A DNA stretch of 51,416 nucleotides from a virus. Position 1 is the first letter of the stretch, and every line of letters begins with the position of its first letter. Location: positions 1 through 51,416 of IMG/VR virus record IMGVR_UViG_3300030012_001510. One strand, 5' to 3'. Shown here in pieces: positions 24,780 through 37,400 of the stretch. The notes below the pieces were generated by a model. It was not told the origin of the DNA. It saw only the letters and a program-made list of their open reading frames with translations, and did no database searches. A program made the position numbers and the translations under genes.

Positions 24780-26204
24780 ATGGCAACTACACTTGAAATA
24801 AAATACTTTAATAGCTTTGTGCTAAAAAAATCATATAACTCAAATACACTTACGCCTATTTGGAATGGTTCTTTTGGTATACCTAAAGCTATTGGAGGAT
24901 TTAATAGATCTACATCTATAGACAATGATAAAAGTTGGATTATAGAAGAAGCTAGAATTAGAGGTGGTTTTAACAATACGTCCACAGATTATGGTGTTAG
25001 AGCATATTTAGTTGAAGAAGAGCCAAATGCTAGTGTTAGATTTAATTCTATGATATACTCTGGTATATACAACTCTAGAACAGGCATAAATCAAACTAAT
25101 GTTTTTAGTATAGCAGAAGATATAACTAAAAGTTTAGACCCAATAAACGGTTCTATACAAAAACTATATGCTGAAGATACTAATTTAATTATATTTCAAG
25201 AAAGTAAAGTAAGTAAAGCTCTTATAGACAAAGATGCAATATATAGCGCTGAAGGAGGTGGTTTACCTGTAAGTTCTTTTACTACTGTTGTTGGTCAAAT
25301 AGTTCCTTTTGCGGGTAACTATGGAATAGGCAACCATCCAGAGAGTTTTGCTGTTTATGGTTACAATAAATATTTTGTTGATTCATATCAAAACTCCGTA
25401 ATGAAATTAGATAATAATGGACTTTCAGAAATATCAGCAACAGGTATGCGTAGTTATTTTAGAAATAAAATAATAAACGTAGATGTTTTAGGCAATAAAG
25501 GTAAATTACTAGGAGGATTTGATATATATAATAAAGATTATGTATTATCTATACAACCAGCTACATCAAATTATGATACAGTTTCTTATGACGAAACCGC
25601 GCAAGGTTGGATTAGTTTTTATGATTATAAACCTAGTCAAACTTTTAGTTTAAAAAACCAATATTATACTACAAACGGGTCTCAGCTCTGGCTGCATAAC
25701 TCATCAGAAGCTGATTATAACAACTTTTATGGAATTGCTTATCCATCTAAAGTTACTTTTATATTTAATCCTCAAGTTAGTTCTTCTAAAGTATTTAAAA
25801 CTATTAATTATGAAGGAACAAGTGGTTGGCAAGTAGATAGTTTTGTTTCAGATGAAGTTGGACCAAACATAAATGGTGAGTTATTTACTTTTGATACTAC
25901 AAACAGTATATTAAGTTATGTTGAAGGTGCTTATGATTCTGCTAATCCACCTAATACTGGAACTTTAGTTGCAACACCGCCTATATTTAGAGCAGGGTTT
26001 TATAGAAAAGAAAATAAATATTGTGCAAATTTAATAAACACTTCACTAATAGCTAGTGGTGAGGTTCATTTTGGAAATCAAATATCAGGAATAAAAGCAT
26101 TTTTTACTAAAGTAACTATGTCTACAGATACAGTAACTGATCCTGGTCAATACAAAGAACTATTTGCAGTATCATCTAATTATGTTTTTTCAAGTGGATA
26201 TTAA
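24780..26204 (+). CDS. Tail-stem associated protein, beta-propeller-like
   Basis: 474 aa of beta-rich sequence with Asn/Tyr/Ser-rich strands: EEARIRGGFNNTSTDYGVRA, LYAEDTNLIIFQESKVSKAL, FAVYGYNKYFVDSYQNSVMK, KLLGGFDIYNKDYVLSIQPA. The repeated 'x-x-Y-x-I-F/V' strands suggest propeller blades as in nozzle-type tail proteins, so this may be the second half of a split nozzle gene, the first being the 1,707-aa gene upstream. It overlaps the following cupin gene by 23 bases. Confidence 0.55.
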   Translation: MATTLEIKYFNSFVLKKSYNSNTLTPIWNGSFGIPKAIGGFNRSTSIDNDKSWIIEEARIRGGFNNTSTDYGVRAYLVEEEPNASVRFNSMIYSGIYNSRTGINQTNVFSIAEDITKSLDPINGSIQKLYAEDTNLIIFQESKVSKALIDKDAIYSAEGGGLPVSSFTTVVGQIVPFAGNYGIGNHPESFAVYGYNKYFVDSYQNSVMKLDNNGLSEISATGMRSYFRNKIINVDVLGNKGKLLGGFDIYNKDYVLSIQPATSNYDTVSYDETAQGWISFYDYKPSQTFSLKNQYYTTNGSQLWLHNSSEADYNNFYGIAYPSKVTFIFNPQVSSSKVFKTINYEGTSGWQVDSFVSDEVGPNINGELFTFDTTNSILSYVEGAYDSANPPNTGTLVATPPIFRAGFYRKENKYCANLINTSLIASGEVHFGNQISGIKAFFTKVTMSTDTVTDPGQYKELFAVSSNYVFSSGY

Positions 26205-26640
26205 AAAAATAAATAAATCAGTACAAGAAATACAAGATATTATTATTAATAATAATGATATCGAGGGTTTCTATGGTGATGGTAAAAACATAGTAGAGGT
26301 TCCTGAAATACCTATAAAGCACAGTTTTGCAGATCAAGTATATATAAGACAAATGAACATGAGCGAAGGCGATATTGTTGTAGGAGCAATACACAACCAT
26401 TTACATGCTTGGTTTTTAATGAAAGGTAGAGTTTTAATAAATAACAACGGTGAACAAATAGAGCATATAGCGCCTTGTTATACGGTATCACAACCCGGCT
26501 CTAAAAGATTTATATATGCTTTAGAAGATTCTATATTTGTAAACGTACATAAAAACCCTAGTAATACTAAAAATATAGAAGATATAGAAAAAGAACTAGT
26601 GTCTATGACAATAGACGAATATAACGAAAAAACAAGTTAA
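26182..26640 (+). CDS. Cupin-fold protein
   Basis: 152 aa from ATG 26182 (GTG 26194 also possible; an upstream TTG is unlikely). The C-terminal 90 residues are a cupin: SEGDIVVGAIHNHLHAWFLM (motif 1-like with H-x-H-x-H-A), a Gly turn in GRVLINNNGEQIEHI, APCYTVSQPGSKRFIYAL (motif 2-like P-G), then SIFVNVHKNP with a last His. This metal-binding barrel is shared by isomerases, dioxygenases and non-catalytic sensors; the substrate is unknown. It lies as a single metabolic-type gene between tail and internal virion genes, so it is cargo or a modified virion protein. Confidence 0.6.
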   Translation: MFFQVDIKKINKSVQEIQDIIINNNDIEGFYGDGKNIVEVPEIPIKHSFADQVYIRQMNMSEGDIVVGAIHNHLHAWFLMKGRVLINNNGEQIEHIAPCYTVSQPGSKRFIYALEDSIFVNVHKNPSNTKNIEDIEKELVSMTIDEYNEKTS

Positions 26641-26641
26641 T

Positions 26642-27373
26642 ATGTCAATGATAGCAGTAGCCGCGATTGGCGGTGGTTTAAAAATAGCAAGTGGTATCTT
26701 TGGATCTAGCGCCGCTAAAAGACGAGCTAGAGCCTTAGCTAGACAATTAAAAAAAGAAAACGCTAAGCTTAATAGGCTACAAAGCTCTAGACAGCAAATT
26801 GTAAATCCTTACAGCGGCGTTACAGATGTATCGGCATTAGCTAAAGATCTTTCTAGTAAAGTTTCTAATCCTTTCGCAAATTTAAGCGTAGCTACAAAAG
26901 CAGCTGAAATACAAATGGAGCAGTCTGATATTGCTTTAGCAAATACATTAGACACATTAAGAGCGACAGGCGCAGGCGCCGGTGGTGCTACCGCGTTAGC
27001 TCAAGCGGCTCTGCAAAGCAAACAACAAGTTGCTGCTAGTGTTGAAAGTCAAGAAGCTGAAAATGAAAAACTAAGAGCTCAAGGTCAACAACAAATGGAG
27101 CAACAGCAATTAGCTGACGCACAAAGAATACAAGGTATACAAATATCTGAAGCTGGTAGAACTCAACAATTAATAGGTATGGGTGAAAATATTAAAATGA
27201 CAATGAAAGAAAATAGAGAGCAAGATAATATAAACTACCAAAGAAATAAAATCGCAGCTTTAATGGGTGCTAAACAATCGGCTCAAAAAGCATCTTCTGA
27301 TGCAATGATGGGTGCAATTGGTGGATTAGGAGATTCAATGATGGGCATGGCGGCAGGAAAATTCGGAAGTTAA
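26642..27373 (+). CDS. Internal virion protein (T7 gp14-like role)
   Basis: 243 aa. N-terminal hydrophobic glycine-rich helix IAVAAIGGGLKIASGIFGSS, then a basic helix (AAKRRARALARQLKKENAKL), then Ala/Gln-rich helices (VAASVESQEAENEKLRAQGQ) and a Met/Gly-rich C-terminus (MMGAIGGLGDSMMGMAAGKF). This architecture, and its place directly upstream of two larger internal proteins, is like the small ejected core protein of podoviruses that inserts into the host outer membrane. Start follows the cupin stop by one base. Confidence 0.6.
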   Translation: MSMIAVAAIGGGLKIASGIFGSSAAKRRARALARQLKKENAKLNRLQSSRQQIVNPYSGVTDVSALAKDLSSKVSNPFANLSVATKAAEIQMEQSDIALANTLDTLRATGAGAGGATALAQAALQSKQQVAASVESQEAENEKLRAQGQQQMEQQQLADAQRIQGIQISEAGRTQQLIGMGENIKMTMKENREQDNINYQRNKIAALMGAKQSAQKASSDAMMGAIGGLGDSMMGMAAGKFGS

Positions 27374-27383
27374 GACATAACAC

Positions 27384-28484
27384 ATGGAAAATAAAAACAT
27401 ACAAAAAAATTTATACCTAAAACAGTTTAACAAAAGCAATGCTCTTGGTTTTAATAAAGAATTTATAGCTAATAATTATGACTTTAATTTTGACATATTA
27501 GGCAAGGCTTTTAGACCTACGGCTAAAACATATGCTAAGTTAATGTCAAATATTAATAATAATAAATGTGTTAATGGAGATTGTAAATATGAATACAGGC
27601 AATTAGAGCTTCTTAATCAAGCCCCACAAAATGCTCTTGATTTTTTAAGAGAACTTACATCTCAACTGGCTATAACTGAAGAATCAAATTTTGATCCTAA
27701 TAACAATTTTAAATACACTGTAGCTAATTCTATGATCACTACTAAGCCAGGTTTTTCTAAAGACAATGGTTACGATATTGCTTTGTATTTACTAGAAACA
27801 GGATCTTTTGAAATTATATTTACAGGACCAATGTTAGAAGAGCCTTTAGTTATAAATAATGTATCGCTATCAACTCTAGCAAAAGAAGGCACAAGCATTG
27901 TAACATCTACGCCAAATATAGAAAAATTAATGATGTCTATTATGCCTCAAACTGGTTTATTTGAAGGTAACTCAATACAGGAAAACGGAGAATTATCTCC
28001 TGTAGCTGTTATATCAGATGAGTTTGTTTTAAAAAATCCAGATGGTTCTTATGATTATGAAATAATAGACATAGGAGAAGGCAAAGGCAGAAACATACTT
28101 AAATTTGATTTAGATAAAATTACAAAAAAATCTATGCCTTTCATAAATGCTGAAGTAGCTGGTATATTATCAACAGAACAAGAAGCTGTTGCGCTTTGGA
28201 ATGTGTATTTAGCTAAACAAACAAGCGTAGAAGAAGACGCTCAAATGGTGCAAAATGCTAATGCAGCTAGTGAAAGTTGGAGTTATGAAGAAGATTTACC
28301 ATTATCACAAGATAAAAAAGTTTTATTTGAACAAAAATTTGTAGAATATTTTATGAATAACTATTTAAAACAATTCATTACAGATAGATTACCTACTGTT
28401 GAAGAAGATGCGGCTGTATTTGATTTATCAGAAGCAAGATCTGCTAAAGCACAAAAATTTTTACAAGATAATAAATTAAGTTAA
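27384..28484 (+). CDS. Probable internal virion protein (366 aa)
   Basis: 366 aa, acidic, mixed helical. Segments: QNALDFLRELTSQLAITEES (helical), EIIFTGPMLEEPLVINNVSL (beta), FEQKFVEYFMNNYLKQFITD. No motif recognised. It lies between the small internal protein and the 3,011-aa protein, i.e. in the place of the middle ejected-core protein of podovirus genomes. Function from context only. Confidence 0.5.
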   Translation: MENKNIQKNLYLKQFNKSNALGFNKEFIANNYDFNFDILGKAFRPTAKTYAKLMSNINNNKCVNGDCKYEYRQLELLNQAPQNALDFLRELTSQLAITEESNFDPNNNFKYTVANSMITTKPGFSKDNGYDIALYLLETGSFEIIFTGPMLEEPLVINNVSLSTLAKEGTSIVTSTPNIEKLMMSIMPQTGLFEGNSIQENGELSPVAVISDEFVLKNPDGSYDYEIIDIGEGKGRNILKFDLDKITKKSMPFINAEVAGILSTEQEAVALWNVYLAKQTSVEEDAQMVQNANAASESWSYEEDLPLSQDKKVLFEQKFVEYFMNNYLKQFITDRLPTVEEDAAVFDLSEARSAKAQKFLQDNKLS

Positions 28485-28489
28485 ATTAA

Positions 28490-31400
28490 ATGACAATAGA
28501 ACAAAAAACTATAGAACTTCAGTCTGTTAGTCCACCATTAACAAGAGATCAAATTATTGCTGAACTTGGCAAGTGGCAAGCAGAACAATCAATGCAAGAA
28601 ACTGAAGGTGTTTTAGCTGAAAAAGAAACACCCGAAGTTGTTGAAAAACAAGAACCAGTTGAAGAGAAAGTTGAAGAAAAAGAAGAGGTAATTGAAGAAG
28701 AGGGAAATCAGGAAGTTGTTGCGGACCAACAGGATGCAGCTGTAACAACTACACCGGACAATGCATCCGAGGAAGAAGATACGGAATCTCAGTCGGAAGA
28801 TGGTTCATCGGAATCACAAGAGCCTGAAGAAGAAGAAGAAGAAGAAGAGAGTTATGAAGTGGTTCGTCAAAGATTTTTTGACACTGTTGAAGGAATAAAA
28901 AATAGAACCGCAAGAATAAGTAAGATACAAAACTATTTACAAACAGAATTTAAAGACGTTAATAGTGAAGTAAATATACCTAATATTGGCGAAGAAATAC
29001 AAGGCAAAGGTGGTTTTACTTATAAATATACGGCTGATGTAGATGATGAAGGTAATTTAGATTTACAAGTTTTTTATAAAGGCAAAGATGACGAAGAATT
29101 TATAAATGCCACTGAAAGAGCTAGAAATAATCCTAATAGTGTAACGCTAAATAATCAAGAGGCATCTATACAATCAGCATTAGGTTTTTTATCTGAAGAT
29201 GTTGCAGATAATATATACAAACAAAGAAAAGCTCGTGAAGCAGCTTTAAAGCAACAACAACAACAACAGCCACAAGATTTTGATCCAAATAGAGAAGGCA
29301 TACAATCTTTTGATGATATGTTGCTTTATAATTATCAAGAGCAGAAGGTAATTGATGGAATGACTACTGCTGATAGAGAAGTTTATTTTTCTGAAAAAAA
29401 CCTACAAGCTTCTAAGTCTAATTTTAATGAAATTCTTAAATCAAATCCAGAATTAAAAAAATGGTTAGAAGAAAAGAAAAGTCAATTAGGAGAATATAAT
29501 ATAGAAAAAGCTAAAATACAACAAAAAATAGATGCTCTTCCTATGGGAGAGACTGGTAAACTAGCTGAATATAAAAAACAGCTTGAAGATTTAGAGGAAA
29601 AATTTAAAACAGTTAATTTAATTAAAGGCGAGTCTATGCGTTTGGCTTTAGACGAAGAGCTTAATGCTATGATGCCTAATATTATAACTAAAGCTAATGA
29701 AGCTACTGTTATTCAACCAGTTGAAGAGCCTTCTATGTTTAACATTGTTGGTAAAGTTTGGAGAGGGGCTGGGCAAAGAGCATTTAGTAGAGGCCAAGCT
29801 GCTATTTCAACTGTGGTGGGAGATATTTTAGATCCAGTAGATAAAGATCTTTTACAACAACAAGAGTTTTATAATCAAGCTAAGTTAGAATACGCTAAAA
29901 AAAATAAAGTAGATATAAATACAGTAACAGATGCTGATGTTGAAGATATTGTAAAAAATAAATATATACAACTTTTTACACAACAAGAAACTGATAAATT
30001 GTATAGAAACTACTCTGAAAGTTTAATAGAAGATTTGCCTTTAGCGATGCAACCTTTTGCAAGAGCTTTTGGTTTTAAAAATATAGCAGATCTTTTTGGA
30101 GATACAACTCAAGAGAAAAAAGAAAAATTAATAACAGCTGCTATAGATTTAGATTTAAAACAAGATATATTAAAACAAAATTTAGCTATACAAAAAGTAA
30201 CTGCTAATAATTTTAAATCTTTAGGTCTTGCTAATACTACTTATCAAACTCAAGAAGAAGCTGCAGAAGCCAGAGAACAATTAAGATTACTTAATTTAGA
30301 AACAAACGCTAATTTAGATATAATAAATAATATATTTGACACAGCTGCCGCTAAAGTAAATGACGCTAATAAGGCAACTATTTTTAATAACTATTATCAA
30401 AAAAATTACGGTTTTTTAACTGAAACAGGTGGTAGATTCGCAACGATGGGTCTAGATTTGTTTGTAAATGGTTTAGCAGAATACTCTGAAAGAATGGGTA
30501 TTAACGTAGCAAGTTTAGGTGTTATAGGTACTGCTGCTGAAGGACTATATAATAAGCTTACTGGTGAAGATTTAAGTAGAAAATTAACAAATAAGTTTAC
30601 AGGTGGGGTTGATTCTGTGGTAAATTATTTAAACGACCAAATGGCACCACCAACAACTCTTGATGACATTGAGTCAGGCATGGATATACTTAGATGGGCT
30701 GGTGGATCATTAGGTCAACAAATACCTATTTATGGAGCTATATATTTGTCGGGCGGAACATATGCACCAGTTGTAATTGGAGCAGCCGTTGCAGGTAGCA
30801 AGTTTAGAGAAATGCAAAAAGAAATAGACATGGGTACAGCTGACTATAACTGGTGGCAAATGTATACTATGGCTAATTTAAGTGGAGTTTCTGCTGCAGC
30901 TACAGAGTATGTAACACAAGGAATGCTTAGTAGATTAAAGTTTTCTTATCAAAATATACCGGGCTTCAAAGAAGGTTTTAGTGACACTATGAAAGGTTTT
31001 TTGTCCGCAGGCGGTAGATGGGCTAGAGACATGGGTGAAGAAATACCTAGTGAAATGCTAGATGAATTAATAAACAATATTGGTGACAAGTATGTCTTGG
31101 GTAAAAAAGATGTAAATCTTTTTGATAATTTGGGTGAAACTGCTTTAAGTACTCTTTGGACAGCTGGTGTAGCGATAAGAGCGCCGTTAATTGGTCAGCA
31201 AATAATAGCTCCTTTTAGAAGTAGACAATCATTTCAAATAATAGGAGAAGGCCAAGCTAGAATAAAAGAGTTGAATGAAACGTTAGAAAACAACAGAGAT
31301 TTAAGTGTTGATGCTGTAAATAAAATAAAAGATGAAATTAACTCTATAATTGTAAACAATGTTAAAGCCTTAAAAACAGACATTAGTAGATTAGATGATC

Positions 31401-34400
31401 TTACCGATAATGAAAAAAGAGTTTTATTAGATAATAAAGCTAAAGAATATGAAATAATAAGATCTATTAGAGATATTACAAATGATACTAGTTTAGATCA
31501 AAAAACTAAAGACAATTTAATAAGCTCTAAACAAAGTCAATTAAATGAAATATCTACTAATTCTTCAAAAATTTTAGCTCCATATATAATTGCAGAAAAC
31601 AAAGCTAAAAATGAGCCTATCATACAAGAGGCTATTGATAAAGTAGAACAAGTAACTAAAAAAGTTTTAGGTGAAAGTATAAACGTTATAGATGATATGA
31701 ATAACCTGCCAGAAGGTGTTCCTAAATTTGTTGATGCTTATGTAGATCCTAAAACTAATCAAATATATATAAACAAAGAGTGGGCAGCTACAGTTGGTGC
31801 GGTAACAGCTGCTGAGCACGAGTTGTTGCATAAAATACAAAAGTCTTTATTTGATACTAATCCTCAAAAAGCTGTTGAACTTGTAGAAGATTTTAAAAAT
31901 ACTTTAAGCAATAAAGAACTTAGATTAGTACAAGAAAGAATTGATGCTAATTACCGTTATGAAATGAACGATGATGGTAGTTTTGTATTAGACGATCAAG
32001 GTAATAAAATAGAAAAAGATCCTGCTACATATGCAGAAGAATATTTCAATGTTTTCTCTGATCTTGTAGGTAAAAATCAAATAGGTTTTACTGATAACTT
32101 AGGTGAAAATCTACTTAGATTTGTAAAGAAGTTAAAAGAATCTGTATTTGGACCAGCTGGTTTTAAGAATCTAGAATATCAAAGTGGTAGAGACGCGTAT
32201 AACTTTATAAAAGATTATAACAAAAGTATAAAAGAAGGTAAAGTGTCTGAAAGAGCAGAGGCTTTAATTAGAAAAGGTGCTTTAACAACTAGTGATAGAA
32301 CAACACGATCTATAACCACAAGAGGTCAAGAGTTTATAGATCTTTCAAGAGATGGAACTCTTACAAACGAAAACCTAGTTGATACTATTAATTCTGAATC
32401 TAGCAACCAAACAGATAAGTTTGCAGCTATAGAAGCTATTGTTGAGACTAACTGGCCTGTGATTAGCAAAGGACTTAAGTTTAATCCAACCGGTAGCATA
32501 CCAATGGATGCTGTTAAAACGGCGGTAACTGAGCAGATGCAAGGCATATTTCCAGGTAGAAACAAACCTTTACTAGCAGATTTTAATGCAGATACGGCTC
32601 AGCTTAATACTTATTTAGGATCTTTAATGAGTCAAAGACAAGGTGAAATACTTGAACGTGCTAAACAAATAGGGGGCACGCTGCAGGAAGGTACTAGCAT
32701 TGATTCTGAGGTAGCTAAACAAGTTGTAGATACTAGTAAAAAACAAACAACAACTAAACGTTCTAGAACGCCTAAAACACCAACCGAAACAGTTAAGTAT
32801 TCTAACACAATTATAGAAAAAGCAGGTGTTAAAGATAAAGGCGAGCTTGAAACTAAAATAACTGAAGCAACTACAGAGAGCTTTAAAGATGTAGATGTTG
32901 ATAGGTTTGGTCAAACAAAAGATGTACCACCAGCTGTAGCTAAAATATATGGTGACATGCTTGGTTTAAATCCTGAAACAATTAGTGATAAAACTAGAAC
33001 ATATCAAAACTACGATGAAGCTGGTTTAAACGCTGCTCAAAGATTTTTGTTAGCTAATGCAGCTAGTGATTATGCAAGGCTGCCTAAAACTAAAGATGAG
33101 ACCACTACTCGTGGTAGAGGTACTTTCATACCTAAAAATATGAAAGATGCTTTATATACTGATGGTAAACTCACAGGTACACTAAAAGATTATATGGATC
33201 TTCTTAGAAGTAAGCCTACAGGTAAGTTATATAGAGATAGTAAATATGCTCAACTAATACGAGGTTTATTAAATACTCATATTAGAAACCGTATGTTTGA
33301 AACCTTAGTACCTACAACACCTCAGCGATTACGTGGTGGCGCTAAGTTTAGTATTACGCAGGCACAGAGACCTGGTGTATACACAGCTACTTTAGGTGAG
33401 CAAGGTGTTAAAGTAATGAGAACAGCTGCTGAAAAGTTTGCTAAAGACAATAATATAAAAGTTGAATTTGAAGGTAAAGAATTAACAGTAAATAACTTTA
33501 ATGCGTCAAATCCTAAAGCTGTAGAATATTTAAAAAGAAATATAGAAAACGAACTTTGGAAGCACGTTCCACTAGAATCTTTAACTAGAGGAACTATGGT
33601 AGATTATAGTTCTAAAGGCAATGCTATATTTTTTGACAAAACACAATTTGGGAAAATATTAGACAACGCTTATAGTAATAGAGAAAAATGGTTAGCTGAG
33701 GGTAATACTCTTTCATACGATCAAGCAGAGTTAAAACAAAGCATTAAAGTAGCGTTTGGAACTAAATCTCCGTCTTTAGTAACTGGAAATTATGCTAAAG
33801 AAAGTGCTAAAAGAAAAGTAGATGCAAATGCTAAAGGTGTTAAGATTATATTGCAAGGCGGTGCAAACGCTATAAAAGCAGACCCAGCTAATTATTTGCC
33901 GTTGCTTACTATTTACGGAACACAATCAGTTTCTTCTTCTCATTTAGTTAGAAACATGGCTGTTGACGTAGGTCTTAGTGAAGAATACATAAAAGCTAAA
34001 CGCTTAAAAGATAACAAAGCAACAGTAAAAGAGCATGTTTATCCTTCTAATGATATGTCTTCATTAATGTATACATCTCAATTGTATAATGATGTAAATA
34101 ATATAATGCCTATTGTTAAAAAAGCTTATTTTCAGCTAGGTATAACAACAATACAAGATAATAAATTAATAAACACTGACGGTAAGGATGGTGATACATA
34201 TAATTATAAAGAAACTCAAACACAGCTTTTTTATGATGGTTTAAAAGAGTATTTTAAAACTGGTGATGTAAGTAAAATAAAAAATCCATTAATTAGATAT
34301 TTTAATCCTCAAGTAAACAGAAATAATAGCGGAGACAATATACAAGGTATTAACAGTAATACTTTAGAGATAATGGGTAAAACCGTAGCTGAAACCTATA

Positions 34401-37400
34401 CGCGTCAATTACCTAAATCAGATCAAAACTCTAATAATATATATGTTCAAAACGAACTTACATATCAGGTTTTGACTGGTGAAATAACTCAAGCAGAAGC
34501 AGTTAAAAGACTTGATGCACAGATCGGCTCTGGTAATGCTAAAGTAAAACCTAGTATTACAAATAACAACATGCAACCTAATAGCCTGAAGTTTAGTGAT
34601 AAAGCCGCTGGTAACAGCGTGCTTGTTACTGACGAGCTAAACACTCTTGACAAGGCTTTAGCTGAAGGTAGAAAAGTAGATAAACCTGTTAAGAAAATAA
34701 GAGTATTTGATTTTGATGATACATTAGCTAAATCTAATAGTAAAGTTATTGTTATAAATCCTTTATCTAGCATTGATAGTGATATGCTTGATATTGTAGC
34801 TAGAAGAAAATTTAAAAAAGAATTTGAAAATCTACCAAGCTTTAAACAAAACTTTAACAGCTTAAATGAGCAGCAAAAACTAGAAGTTTTAAAAGAAGTA
34901 CCAGGTGGAACTAAAGAAATAAACGCAACTCAATTTGCTGAACAAGCTGCCAGACTTGAAGAGCAAGGTGCTACTTTTGATTTTAGTCAATTTGAACAAG
35001 TTATTGATGGTAAAAAAGGTCCATTATTTGACGTTGCTAAAAAAATAGCAGAAACAAGAGGCACTGAAGATTTATTTATATTAACCGCCAGACCACAAAG
35101 CGCAGCTGGTCCTATAAAGGCTTTTATGAAAGCTTTAGGTATTAATATACCTTTGGGAAATATAACTGGTTTAAGTGATGGCACTGCTGGTGCTAAAGGT
35201 AGATGGATTGCTGGCAAAGCAGCTGAGGGTTATAATGATTTTTATTTTGCAGATGATTCTACTGCAAACGTAAAAGCAGTTAAAGATGTATTAGATCAAA
35301 TAGATGTCAAGTCTAGAGTGCAGCAAGCTAAGTTTAGTAAGTCAGCTACATTTAATACTATAGTAAATCAAATGATTGAAGACTCTTCAGGTATTGAATC
35401 ATTCAAAACTTTTTCTGCTGCTAAAGCTAAAACAATAGGTAAAGATAAAGGGAGATTTGATTGGTTAACATTAGCTTCATCAGCTGAAGATTTCAAAGGT
35501 TTATTGTATAGCTTGATAGGTAACGGTAAAAAAGGTGAAGCTCAATATGAGTTCTTAAAAACAAATCTTATTGATACATATAACAAAGCTGAAGATTCTA
35601 TAACTCAAGCTAAAATAGCTGCAGCTAATGACTTTATGGCTTTAAAAGAGCAGTTTCCAGGTTTACCTAAAACATTAGAAACAGAAACAGGTGTTGGTAA
35701 ATTCACATATCAGCACGCGCTTCGTACTTACATGTGGACTCAGCAAGGCATGTCTATACCTGGGCTTTCAAAAGCAGACGCAAGAAAACTTAATAAGTTT
35801 ATAACTGATGATGCTAAGCTTCAAGCTTTTGCAGATCAATTAATGTCAATACAAAAAGGTAAACCATATCCTAAGCCAGGCAAAGATTGGTTAGGTGGTA
35901 ATTTAACTACGGATATTATTGGTGGTATAAACAAAGTAAACAGAACAGAGTATCAACAAGAGTTCAGAGAAAATGTAGATATTATATTTTCAAAAGAAAA
36001 TTTAAACAAAATGGAAGCTGCCTACGGAACTCGTTGGCGTAGAGCTTTAGAGAATACATTAACTAGAATGAAAGCGGGTACAAACAGACTTGGTTACAAT
36101 GATCAAACAAGTGCTGTGCTTGACTGGGTTAATAACTCTGTTGGTGCGGTAATGTTCTTAAATACTAGATCTGCACTGCTTCAAACAATTTCTGCTGTAA
36201 ACTTTATAAATTGGGGTGATAATAATATTATAGCCGCAGGTAAAGCGTTTGCAAACCAAAAACAATTTTGGGGAGATTTTATGACGCTTATGAACTCTGA
36301 CTACTTAACACAGCGGCGTAATGGTCTCAAAATAAACGTAAGTGAATCTGAAATAGCAGATGCTGTTAAAGATTCTAAGAACAAAGTTAAATCTGCTATA
36401 GCATTTTTATTAAGTAAAGGCTTTGTACTTACAAGATACGCCGATAGTTTTGCAATAGCTTCTGGTGGTGCTACATTTTATAGAAATAGACTTAATAAAT
36501 ATATTAAAGAAGGAATGAGTCAAGAACTAGCTACAGAAAAAGCTTTTCAAGACTTTAGATTAATTGCAGAAGAAAGTCAACAGTCTAGTTCGCCGGATAA
36601 AATTAGTATGCAGCAAGCTTCAGCCGCTGGTCGTGTTATACTTAACTGGGCTAATACACCAATGCAGTATGTTAGAATACAAAAAAGATCAATACAAGAT
36701 CTTATTGCTGGTAGAGGCGACGCTAAAACACATATATCAAGAATAGCATATTACGGTGTTATGCAAAACTTAATATTCAATGCTTTACAACAAGCGCTGT
36801 TCGCTATAGGTTTTGGTGATGATGAAGACGACGAAGAAAAAAGCGCGGCTAAAAAGAAACAAGATGACAAGAAAATAGCTAGAGTTGCAAACGGTATGAT
36901 TGATTCTCAATTAAAAGGCTTAGGTATTGCAGGTATGGCTATGGTTGCTGCTAAAAATTCTTTAATGAAAATATATGAAGAGTCTGGTAAGAAGAGACCT
37001 GAGTATGAAAAAGCAGCTATAGAGGCTCTTAGTTTTTCACCAGCTATAAGTTCTAAATATAGAAAAATAGTAGGTGGTTTAAAAAGCTTTAGCTGGAACA
37101 TGAAAGAAATAAAACAAAAAGGTTTTAGTCTTGACAACCCAGCTTATTTAGCAGGTGCTCAAATTATAACAGCTACAACAAATATACCTATTGATCGTGT
37201 TATTAAAAAAGCTAATAATATAAGAGGTATAATGAGTGAGCAATCGCAAATGTGGCAAAAAGTTTCTATGGCACTAGGCTGGTCTTCTTATGACGTTGGT
37301 TTACCATACTATGGTGGTTGGGATAAACCAGTTGAACCTACAGAGGCAGAGCGCAAAAAACAAGAGATTGATATCATGAAGCGTGATACTAATACAGCTG

